This document shows, in pieces, positions 1-5,597 of a stretch of DNA of 7,283 nucleotides. The DNA is taken from the NCBI GenBank assembly GCA_900555915.1, contig USNC01000064.1, positions 1 through 7,283 of the forward strand, given 5' to 3'. The stretch comes from an uncultured Porphyromonadaceae bacterium. GTDB lineage: Bacteria; Bacteroidota; Bacteroidia; Bacteroidales; Muribaculaceae. Made by a program: the position numbers and the translations under genes. Below the pieces are notes generated by a model. It worked only from the letters and a program-made list of their open reading frames with translations, did not search any database and was not told the DNA's origin. Within the stretch, counting starts at the first letter, position 1. Each line of letters starts with the position of its first letter.

Positions 1-27
1 GCAGCGTCAGATGTGTATAAGAGACAG
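1..27 (+). other. Nextera (Tn5) read-1 adapter, artefact
   Basis: Positions 9-27 are the 19-bp Tn5 mosaic end AGATGTGTATAAGAGACAG, and 1-8 (GCAGCGTC) are the last bases of the Illumina Nextera read-1 adapter that precedes it. This is library-preparation sequence left on the contig end, not genomic DNA. Biological sequence starts at about position 28. Confidence 0.97.
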
Positions 28-158
28 AGTTAATTTTATTTACAAGACTCACCACAGGAAAAATCCCTTGTATGGGTTGCAAATAAACTAAACTTATAAA
101 CTTATAAACTCATAAACTTCAAGTTGAGCTTGCGAAACTTGAATAAAATAAAAGGATT
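28..158. other. Leader region upstream of the flavin reductase gene
   Basis: AT-rich non-coding stretch. The first 50 bases hold nothing I recognise. The rest is mostly an inverted copy of the intergenic repeat (79-143). No convincing TAnnTTTG promoter element is visible. AAAGGA at 151-156 lies only two bases from the ATG, too close for a good ribosome binding site. Confidence 0.5.
79..143 (-). repeat. Intergenic hairpin plus 8-bp tandem repeat, copy 1 (inverted)
   Basis: Read on the minus strand this is the same element as at 2327 and 5097. A perfect 8-bp inverted repeat TTCAAGTT/AACTTGAA (118-125 and 136-143) encloses a 10-base loop. On the minus strand it is followed by 8-bp units GTTTATGA, GTTTATAA, GTTTATAA, then GTTTAGTTTATTTGC. 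This copy has GTTT where the others have GGTT, and one loop base differs. It sits in the leader of the flavin reductase gene, the only copy in inverted orientation. Confidence 0.85.
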
Positions 159-725
159 ATGAAAAATTTCAAGCCAAAGGCATGGATACTTCCACAGCCG
201 GTCTTAATATTAGGCACATATGACGCAGACGGCACTCCAAATGCGATGAACGCCGCCTGGGCCGGACAATGGGACATGAACGAGATCATGATCTCTCTGG
301 GCAACCATGCCACAACTGAAAATCTGAACCGCTGTCCGGAGTTCACGGTCGCCTTCGCCACTCAAGACACAATGACCGCCGCTGATTATGTAGGCATTGT
401 CAGCGGACGTAAAGAACATGACAAAATCAGTAAGACCGGTTGGAAACATACAAAAGCGGAAAACGTCAACGCCCCGGTGTTCGATTGTTTTCCCATGACG
501 ATGGAGTGCCGGATAAAGCAAAAGATCGACGAGTCGGAGACCGGCTACTATCTCATAGCCGAAATAGTCAACATAGCATGTGATGAGTCATATCTTGCAG
601 AAGACGGCAAGCCTGACGTAGAAAAGATGAGACTGATCACATTCGACCCCATACACAACGGTTATGTGGCGCTTGGCAAGCGTGTTGGGAATGCCTATCA
701 CGACGGCCAGAAACTTAAAAGTTGA
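159..725 (+). CDS. Flavin reductase family protein (flavoredoxin-like)
   Basis: A 188-aa protein recognised as a member of the flavin reductase / FMN-binding split-barrel family, closest in feel to flavoredoxins. Such proteins bind FMN and pass electrons from NAD(P)H or a protein partner in the cytoplasm; the partner cannot be named here. The N-terminal stretch at residues 12-40 (PQPV, GTYDADGTPN, then NAAWAGQW) is the typical first strands and flavin-contacting loop. The middle has the usual ENLNRCPEFTVAFAT region (about 54-68). The end, FDPIHNGYVALGKRVGNAYHDG, matches the conserved tail of the family. Length is normal and there is no signal peptide or membrane segment. ATG 159 is the first good start and follows a repeat-containing leader. 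A terminator at 773-821 ends the unit, so it appears monocistronic. The exact substrate is unknown. Confidence 0.88.
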   Translation: MKNFKPKAWILPQPVLILGTYDADGTPNAMNAAWAGQWDMNEIMISLGNHATTENLNRCPEFTVAFATQDTMTAADYVGIVSGRKEHDKISKTGWKHTKAENVNAPVFDCFPMTMECRIKQKIDESETGYYLIAEIVNIACDESYLAEDGKPDVEKMRLITFDPIHNGYVALGKRVGNAYHDGQKLKS

Positions 726-727
726 AT

Positions 728-762
728 GCCCTCAAGTTGAAAACTCACAAGTTGAACCTCTC
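728..762. repeat. Degenerate fragment resembling the intergenic repeat
   Basis: Just after the flavin reductase stop, TCAAGTTGA occurs at 732-740 and CAAGTTGAACCTC at 748-760. These resemble the AACTTGAAG arm of the intergenic repeat in inverted orientation, but the 8-bp units are not preserved. It may be a decayed copy or chance similarity in AT-rich DNA. Confidence 0.3.
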
Positions 763-772
763 AATCTTAAAT

Positions 773-821
773 AAAGTTGAAAAATATCCCTCAATTATGA
801 GGCATATTTTTCAACTTTTTT
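773..821 (+). terminator. Strong nested hairpin terminator
   Basis: A perfect 15-bp inverted repeat (773-787 with 804-818) encloses a second 5-bp stem CCTCA/TGAGG (789-793, 798-802) around the loop ATTA. The descending arm runs into six T (816-821). This is a good intrinsic terminator for the flavin reductase gene. The ascending arm starts with AAA, so it has little U-tract in the other direction. Confidence 0.8.
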
Positions 822-822
822 G

Positions 823-830
823 TAATTTTG
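823..830 (+). promoter_or_regulatory. Probable Bacteroidetes -7 promoter element for the PurF-like gene
   Basis: TAATTTTG matches the Bacteroidetes -7 consensus TAnnTTTG exactly. It lies directly after the terminator, giving an untranslated leader of about 75 bases before ATG 914. No clear -33 TTTG is present at the expected spacing, because that region is the terminator stem, so confidence is moderate. Confidence 0.45.
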
Positions 831-913
831 CACTGTTAAAACTGCGACAGCAAGCAAAGTTGCTTATGTCCGGAATAAAATGAAACAGGTAACAAGCTAA
901 AGTTTAAAATCTT

Positions 914-2326
914 ATGGGAGGTTTTTTTGGCGCAGCCTTGAAACGCAAATGTGTCAACGACATTTTCTATGGCGTAGACTACAATTCGCACCTTGGCACC
1001 CGCCGCGGCGGAATGGTGACATACGACGCAGATGAACATCGGTTTTGCAGATCGATCCATTCACTCGAAAGCAGTTATTTCCGCACCAAATTCGAATCTG
1101 AATTACACAAGTACAAAGGAAACATCGGAATCGGAGTGATCAGCGATACCGATCCCCAGCCAATCACAATCAACTCACACCTCGGCAGATATGCCATAGT
1201 GACAGTGGCCAAGATCGACAATCTTGAGGATCTCGAGAATGAATTGATTGAAGAGGGTGCACATTTTGCAGAACTCAGCCAAGGCACCACCAATCCCACA
1301 GAACTTGTTGCTTTGCTTATCAATAAGGGCAAGACATTTGTAGAAGGAATTGAAAACGTATTCAACAAGGTGAAAGGATCCTGCTCGATGCTGATCCTTA
1401 CAGAAGATGCGGTGCTTGTGGCGCGCGACAAACTCGGCCGGACATCATGCGTGATCGGCAGAAAAGAAGACGGATATGCCGTAAGCAGTGAATCCACATC
1501 GTTTCCGAATCTCGACTACGAACTTCTCCGCGATGTAGGCCCGGGCGAAATAATAGAGCTCAAACCGGAAGGGATCCGACAATTGCGCCAGCCCAACAAG
1601 GAGATGCAGATATGCTCCTTCATGTGGGTCTACTATGGATTCCCGACATCGACATATGAGAACCGAAATGTAGAGGAAGTCCGCTTCAAATCGGGCTACG
1701 CATTCGGTCAGCAGGACAAGGAGACAGAGATAGACTGCGTGGCAGGAATACCGGACTCAGGAGTGGGAATGGCTCTCGGATACGCAGCAGGCCACGGCAC
1801 TCCCTACCAGCGTTGCATCTCAAAATACACACCTACATGGCCCCGCAGCTTCACACCGTCGGACCAGTCGATGCGCAGTTTCATAGCCAAGATGAAACTC
1901 GTGCCCAACAAGGCTATGCTGGAAGGAAAACGGGCTCTTTTCTGCGACGACTCCATAGTGAGAGGCACACAGCTCAACGACAATGTCAAGGTGCTTTTCG
2001 ACTGCGGCGCAAAGGAGGTACACATGCGTATAGCCTGTCCGCCGCTCATCTACGGATGCCGCTATCTCAACTTCACTTCCTCCAAGTCTGAAATGGAACT
2101 TCTCACAAGGCAGGTGATCAAGGATCTCGAAGGAGACCCCAACGCAAATCTTGACGAATATGCCACCACAGGAAGCTGCCGCTACTGCAAGATGGTGGAA
2201 AAGATACGCGAGCGCTACGGTCTGACCTCACTGAAATTCAACACTCTCGAGAATCTCGTGGAGGCTATAGGACTTCCCAAGGAGCAGATCTGCACACATT
2301 GCTTCGACGGCACCTCACACTTCTAA
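914..2326 (+). CDS. PurF-like amidophosphoribosyltransferase homologue with degenerate glutaminase site
   Basis: A 470-aa PurF family protein. True PurF makes 5-phosphoribosylamine from PRPP and glutamine, the first step of purine synthesis. The C-terminal phosphoribosyltransferase half is intact: the PRPP loop ALFCDDSIVRGT is at residues 341-352 and GIPDSGVGMALGYA at 278-291. Four cysteines (234 in QICSF, 382 in YGCRY, 460 and 463 in CTHC) match in context the Fe-S ligands of Bacillus PurF (Cys236, 382, 445, 448). The N-terminal class II glutaminase fold is present but begins MGGFFG instead of MCG, so the nucleophile cysteine is missing. The oxyanion-hole NG of HNGNLTN aligns with TVAKIDN, and the usual GHxRYxTAG segment is not recognisable. 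The start is fixed by an in-frame TAA at 905-907. I recall similar short paralogues in Bacteroidales beside a longer true PurF. It may use ammonia or have another role, so no symbol is assigned. Confidence 0.85.
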   Translation: MGGFFGAALKRKCVNDIFYGVDYNSHLGTRRGGMVTYDADEHRFCRSIHSLESSYFRTKFESELHKYKGNIGIGVISDTDPQPITINSHLGRYAIVTVAKIDNLEDLENELIEEGAHFAELSQGTTNPTELVALLINKGKTFVEGIENVFNKVKGSCSMLILTEDAVLVARDKLGRTSCVIGRKEDGYAVSSESTSFPNLDYELLRDVGPGEIIELKPEGIRQLRQPNKEMQICSFMWVYYGFPTSTYENRNVEEVRFKSGYAFGQQDKETEIDCVAGIPDSGVGMALGYAAGHGTPYQRCISKYTPTWPRSFTPSDQSMRSFIAKMKLVPNKAMLEGKRALFCDDSIVRGTQLNDNVKVLFDCGAKEVHMRIACPPLIYGCRYLNFTSSKSEMELLTRQVIKDLEGDPNANLDEYATTGSCRYCKMVEKIRERYGLTSLKFNTLENLVEAIGLPKEQICTHCFDGTSHF

Positions 2327-2395
2327 TTCAAGTTTCGCAGGCTCAACTTGAAGGTTATGAGGTTATGAGGTTATAAGGTTAGTTTATCTGCGGCT
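2327..2395 (+). repeat. Intergenic hairpin plus 8-bp tandem repeat, copy 2
   Basis: Starts at the base after the PurF-like stop codon. Inverted arms TTCAAGTT (2327-2334) and AACTTGAA (2345-2352) flank the loop TCGCAGGCTC. Units GGTTATGA (2353-2360), GGTTATGA (2361-2368) and GGTTATAA (2369-2376) follow, then GGTTAGTTTATCTGCGG. There is no T-run after the hairpin, so it is not a classical terminator, though its place suggests it could form the transcript 3' end. Confidence 0.9.
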
Positions 2396-2419
2396 CATAT
2401 AACACTTATATAATCAATA

Positions 2420-2427
2420 TAAAATTG
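2420..2427 (+). promoter_or_regulatory. Possible -7 element for the channel cassette
   Basis: TAAAATTG differs by one base from TAnnTTTG and lies about 36 bases before ATG 2463 in an AT-rich gap. No -33 element is evident. It is the best promoter candidate between repeat copy 2 and the cassette, but weak. Confidence 0.25.
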
Positions 2428-2462
2428 AAGATGCGAGACTTAAGTTGCTAAAAAGAAATGAA

Positions 2463-3317
2463 ATGAGTAAATTATTATATTGCCCAAACTGTAAGAAGGA
2501 TGTGCCGACAGGGAAAGTTCCCGATGCGACGGTGGTCCATGAGTTTTTGTCGGCTCCTCTTGACTGCAATGGAGATCCGATATTCGATAAATCCAAACTT
2601 GACAAAGCCTGGAATAACGGGGCGAGTGAGGTATGCTATTGGTGTGGCGGAGCTTTGACCGAGCATCCGAAACCGCAGCCCGCGCCCGAGACAAAAGCCG
2701 CGCCAAAACCGCAACCGACCTCTCAGCCCAAGCCGCAGCCAAAACCGGAGTCCAAGCCGCAGCCCAAACCAGAGCCGCAACCTAAAAAAGAGAAACCGAT
2801 AGAGCAAAAGCCTGTTCAGCCTGCAGAGAAAGCTCCCGAGATTCCGGAATACGGCGTAAAGATGATTTTCAACAACGAAACCGGCACGCTGTGGATTGTA
2901 GGCAATGGCGATCTTGAAGTTCACATGAGAGGACATAAGAAAGAATATAAGGAGCTTACCGGCAACCCCAAAATCACAAAAATTATCTTCAAGGGTACTA
3001 TCAGCCACATATGGAGTTCATCCTTAATAGGGAAACTGTTTTCCACGAAATTCCAGCTTAGTGATTTTAAGAATCTCCAGGAAGTGGAGCTTCCTGAGGG
3101 AGTGACGGAAATTCCTTCACTATCATTTACAAACTGCAGGAATCTCAAAAAAGTAACTCTCCCCAACTCGTTGCGTAAAATCTCCGCCGGATCGTTCGGA
3201 GGCTGTGAGTCCACTTTGAGCGAGATTGTCAATCTGCATCCCCGCGTCGAGTATTCCAAGTATGTATTCGAAGATCATAAATTGCTTAAAGGGAAGATAC
3301 CCCCTTCCCAAGGATAA
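2463..3317 (+). CDS. Zinc-ribbon, P/K/Q-rich linker, BspA-type LRR protein
   Basis: A 284-aa protein of unknown function with three visible parts. Residues 1-67 form a probable zinc ribbon with two CxxC knuckles (C7/C10 in YCPNC and C58/C61 in CYWCGG). Residues 68-125 are a low-complexity linker of repeated Pro-Lys, Pro-Gln and Pro-Glu units. The rest has an LRR_5/BspA-like region: NLQEVELPEGVTEIP at about 204-218 and NLKKVTLPNSLRKIS at about 227-241, each followed by a SFxxC or SFGGC turn. Before the LRRs, about 130-180 may be a beta-rich domain (MIFNNETGTLWIVGNGDLEV). There is no signal peptide, so unlike most BspA-type LRR proteins it should be cytosolic. I chose ATG 2463 over the in-frame TTG at 2445 because it directly precedes the zinc-ribbon core. 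The next gene starts 17 bases after its stop, so the two are probably co-transcribed. It could be an adaptor or sensor, which is inference. Confidence 0.72.
   Translation: MSKLLYCPNCKKDVPTGKVPDATVVHEFLSAPLDCNGDPIFDKSKLDKAWNNGASEVCYWCGGALTEHPKPQPAPETKAAPKPQPTSQPKPQPKPESKPQPKPEPQPKKEKPIEQKPVQPAEKAPEIPEYGVKMIFNNETGTLWIVGNGDLEVHMRGHKKEYKELTGNPKITKIIFKGTISHIWSSSLIGKLFSTKFQLSDFKNLQEVELPEGVTEIPSLSFTNCRNLKKVTLPNSLRKISAGSFGGCESTLSEIVNLHPRVEYSKYVFEDHKLLKGKIPPSQG
2664..2837 (+). repeat. Low-complexity Pro/Lys/Gln/Glu linker-coding repeat
   Basis: This part of the zinc-ribbon/LRR gene is built from imperfect reiterations of short codon blocks such as AAGCCGCAGCCC and AAACCGGAG, coding KPQP, KPES and KPEP. 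It is likely an unstructured, length-variable spacer between the zinc ribbon and the LRR domain, and is prone to copy-number change. Confidence 0.7.
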
Positions 3318-3334
3318 AATGAGAGTGGAATAAT

Positions 3335-4711
3335 ATGCAAGGCATCCAACATAAAGTATTCAAGCCTTTCAAACTGCTTGTAGACGCTTTCAGCAACTGC
3401 TGGGACGAAATCTGGAAATCAGTTTTCGTCCTGGCCGTTATCACCACCTTATTGGCTACGGTCTTTTATTGGGTGGAGGCACCGCTTCAGCCGGAATACG
3501 GCAATTGGTTTCAGGATGTGGTGTGGGCATTCTGTGTCTATATTCAGGATCCCGGAGGCATCGGAGGCTCCGGCCCCGTCACTTTGACAGGCAAAATCAT
3601 CGCCACAATTCTCGGTTTTCTGAATATCCTGATTGTGGCCGTTCCCGCCGGTATCATCGCGAGCGGCTTCACTTCGGCTCTTGAGGAGGACTCGAAGGAG
3701 AAAAATCATATAAAGAACCTCGCGAAACTCCGTGAATCATTCAAGCCGGAGCAATGCCGCCATACATATTTCCGCGTTGTTCCAGCCTACAAGTCAATCG
3801 CCTCACTGCAGGTGAGACATGGCATGACCGACGATGAGATAATCGGTGCGATGGATTACTTCGGAAACGACAATCTGCGTCTGCGCAATCTTGCCGACTC
3901 TTACGTTCCCGAGGCCGAAGCTCAGGACCGGCTGATTGTGGAGATGTTCCCAACCACAGGACAAAATGATTATGGCAGTTATCTGAACAGAGGCTCAAAT
4001 GTGACTGTTGTCTGCACTTCAGGTCAGAATCTGGAGGAGATCGGGAGCAGCCGATTCGGGTATCTGTTGGCTGAGTTCGGCGGGTTCAACTTCATGAGCC
4101 GCGAATTTGATGCCGACAGCCACAGTTATTACACTCTTCCCAAAGGAGTGCACCTGAAAAATGGTGAGCTCGTTGATGGCGACGGTGCCCTTTCTGAGAC
4201 ATTCAAGCATTTTTATCATGACCTGAAAGAACTTTCCGAGGGGAAAAATCATTGGGTAATCCTTATCAACCAGTTTGCCCGCGACCTTAAGGCGCAACTC
4301 TGCTTTGTGGATGCGGCAAAGGCAGAGGAAGGGTTGCCGTCGAGTACGGTAGTGGAGAAACAATTGTTTGACGAGGCTTATGAGGAGATAAAATCGGCAA
4401 TCGAGCGACATGAATATGCGTTGAATCCCGGAGAGACGGAATATGACGAGAAGCATCCTATCGCCACTGACCTCAACACCTGCTATAAACCGGTGTCAAA
4501 GCGCAACCTTGGAGTTATTCTCGGCGGAGGAGTCAGCACGAATGTCGTCACGCTCAGAGTTGCATCGTCGCTTATGGTTCGCGACCGCCGGATTGTGCCG
4601 GTGGCCCTTGAACTCGCAAGAATCATGCGCAAACATTTTGTGGGCGACGATTCATACGTCGCAGACCATTCAAAGAAGTGGAAAACTGAAGGAATATGGT
4701 ATAAATCTTGA
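3335..4711 (+). CDS. Two-TM ion-channel-like protein with atypical pore loop and large soluble domain
   Basis: A 458-aa membrane protein. Helix 1 is about residues 27-48 and helix 2 about 86-112, with a pore-loop-like segment between (about 57-83). The run VTLTGKIIAT through VAVPAGIIASGF strongly resembles the end of the filter plus the S6 helix of K+/voltage-gated channels (GK, hinge-like glycine 94, PAGIIASGF). Where TVGYGD would be there is instead QDPGGIGGSGP (71-81), recalling from memory the DPG-type filters of CASTOR/POLLUX-like bacterial channels. Residues about 113-458 are soluble and unrecognised, with TVVCTSG at 224-230 and a glycine-rich GVILGGGVSTN at 393-403. The N-terminus is amphipathic with no signal peptide. 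ATG 3335 is the first start after the upstream gene. The downstream gene begins 7 bases after its stop, indicating an operon. Channel identity is likely; ion, gating and the soluble domain's role are unknown. Confidence 0.7.
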   Translation: MQGIQHKVFKPFKLLVDAFSNCWDEIWKSVFVLAVITTLLATVFYWVEAPLQPEYGNWFQDVVWAFCVYIQDPGGIGGSGPVTLTGKIIATILGFLNILIVAVPAGIIASGFTSALEEDSKEKNHIKNLAKLRESFKPEQCRHTYFRVVPAYKSIASLQVRHGMTDDEIIGAMDYFGNDNLRLRNLADSYVPEAEAQDRLIVEMFPTTGQNDYGSYLNRGSNVTVVCTSGQNLEEIGSSRFGYLLAEFGGFNFMSREFDADSHSYYTLPKGVHLKNGELVDGDGALSETFKHFYHDLKELSEGKNHWVILINQFARDLKAQLCFVDAAKAEEGLPSSTVVEKQLFDEAYEEIKSAIERHEYALNPGETEYDEKHPIATDLNTCYKPVSKRNLGVILGGGVSTNVVTLRVASSLMVRDRRIVPVALELARIMRKHFVGDDSYVADHSKKWKTEGIWYKS

Positions 4712-4718
4712 ATTTGAT

Positions 4719-5093
4719 ATGAATGAGACAATTATCGTAGATGGATACGAATTTCCAATGGCCTCCCGATACTATGTGGATGAAGATGCCTCAGATATAG
4801 AACATCTGAACATTTTTCTTGAGAAGAAATTAGGCAAATTTGATATAAAGGATTATATGTCGCGGCGGCATCCCGAGTTGTTTCCCAGGCATGTCGGACT
4901 TCGGAGCGATGATAATCTTATGCTGAAGGTTGTGCTTTGGGATAAATGCTATCTAAGTTCAGAGGGAGAGCGGGAAAACTCATGGGACAGTTATGCGACT
5001 GACAATTCCGCAAAATATATTGCCGACATTCTCGAATTCTATGAGAAAAACGATCCTGCTTTCTTTAATTTCATTAAAGACCGAATCCATTAA
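4719..5093 (+). CDS. Hypothetical protein, third gene of the channel cassette
   Basis: A 124-aa protein I do not recognise. The frame is open further upstream, but that part overlaps the channel gene. ATG 4719, seven bases after the channel stop, is the natural start. The sequence is soluble and acidic, with no signal peptide or membrane helix. It has a probable helical stretch at about 25-47 (DIEHLNIFLEKKLGKFDIKD), an aromatic-rich middle (VVLWDKCYL, 71-79) and a helical C-terminal end rich in F and Y (YIADILEFYEK, NDPAFFNFIK). A single cysteine is at position 77, with no metal or catalytic motif that I can see. Tight spacing implies co-transcription with the channel and zinc-ribbon/LRR genes, so a regulator or partner of the channel is plausible but unproven. 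A repeat copy begins three bases after the stop. Confidence 0.65.
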   Translation: MNETIIVDGYEFPMASRYYVDEDASDIEHLNIFLEKKLGKFDIKDYMSRRHPELFPRHVGLRSDDNLMLKVVLWDKCYLSSEGERENSWDSYATDNSAKYIADILEFYEKNDPAFFNFIKDRIH

Positions 5094-5096
5094 TGA

Positions 5097-5155
5097 TTCA
5101 AGTTTCGCAGGCTCAACTTGAAGGTTATGAGGTTATGAGGTTAGTTTATTTGCGG
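5097..5155 (+). repeat. Intergenic hairpin plus 8-bp tandem repeat, copy 3
   Basis: Begins three bases after the stop of the 124-aa gene. Arms TTCAAGTT (5097-5104) and AACTTGAA (5115-5122) enclose the same loop TCGCAGGCTC as copy 2. Only two full GGTTATGA units follow (5123-5138) before GGTTAGTTTATTTGCGG, against three in copies 1 and 2. It is in the same orientation as copy 2, so the two are direct repeats bracketing the three-gene cassette. Confidence 0.9.
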
Positions 5156-5389
5156 TTCTTCTGCGGGAGGATTTGCCCCTGAGGATTTATAGCTTTTGGG
5201 TTTGGATCTAAGGGATTGACTCAGCTCAACTTGAAGGTTATGAGGTTATGAGGTTAGTTCATATGCAACGCCTCTGCGGGTCTTTATCTGAGGTGCGTTC
5301 TATTTGAAGCAGCGCTTGCCAACAGCATTTGACGCATAGGCACTGATTTTTTTATTGTTCTGAGCACCAAATATATCAGAATTTTGTTG
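5156..5389. other. Intergenic region holding repeat copy 4
   Basis: No gene is seen. After repeat copy 4, the stretch 5282-5389 shows no hairpin or coding signal I can support, apart from a T-run at 5347-5353 with no stem in front of it. Confidence 0.5.
5222..5260 (+). repeat. Intergenic repeat, copy 4 (left arm missing)
   Basis: CAGCTCAACTTGAA (5222-5235) keeps the end of the loop and the right arm, but the left arm TTCAAGTT is absent, so the hairpin cannot form. Two GGTTATGA units (5236-5251) and GGTTAGTTC follow. Similarity to copy 3 continues weakly to a shared TCTGCGGG (5161-5168 and 5273-5280), which suggests local duplication and decay. Confidence 0.85.
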
Positions 5390-5397
5390 TAAATTTG
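5390..5397 (+). promoter_or_regulatory. Probable -7 promoter element of the antitoxin/GNAT pair
   Basis: TAAATTTG matches TAnnTTTG exactly and lies 29 bases before ATG 5427. A -33 TTTG at normal spacing is not evident. A good Shine-Dalgarno AAAGGAG follows at 5412-5418, eight bases before the ATG, which is stronger than elsewhere in the window. Confidence 0.5.
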
Positions 5398-5426
5398 TAA
5401 ACTAATAATCTAAAGGAGACAATAGT

Positions 5427-5597
5427 ATGGCAAGACCTATAGCAGAAACCCCGATTCTAACAGGCGAAGATGCCATTCGCTTCGACCGCCTGCGTATTGA
5501 GGTTGAAAGCCTCACGAAAGAACAGCGAGCTGAAAACACCCGCAAATTAAAAGAAGCAGTCAAGGAAGCAAATAAACTTATTCGCGTTTGCTTATGA
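5427..5597 (+). CDS. Small putative antitoxin upstream of a GNAT remnant
   Basis: A 56-aa protein with the N-terminus MARPIAETPILTGEDAIRFD and a charged helical second half (about 24-50: VESLTKEQRAENTRKLKEAV). ATG 5427 has a strong Shine-Dalgarno (AAAGGAG at 5412-5418) and a promoter-like TAAATTTG at 5390. Its stop TGA overlaps the start of the next ORF in an ATGA junction, the typical arrangement of a toxin-antitoxin pair in which the first gene encodes the antitoxin. The TPxLxGEDAxRF start recalls small Bacteroidales proteins found upstream of toxin-like genes, but this is memory and not a database match. There is no obvious helix-turn-helix or ribbon-helix-helix signature. Because the partner is truncated, the gene may be a relic that is still translated. 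Confidence 0.6.
   Translation: MARPIAETPILTGEDAIRFDRLRIEVESLTKEQRAENTRKLKEAVKEANKLIRVCL

Noticed and set aside
836..913. Purine or PRPP riboswitch in the leader of the PurF-like gene
   Set aside because: Only a weak short stem (GCAA/TTGC around 849-863) can be drawn. None of the conserved riboswitch core sequence is seen.
2353..2385. CRISPR-like array
   Set aside because: The repeated units are only 8 bp and contiguous, without spacers, and no cas genes are seen.
4443..4718. Upstream extension of the 124-aa gene
   Set aside because: This part overlaps the channel coding sequence in another frame and its composition looks like a shadow. ATG 4719 fits operon spacing.
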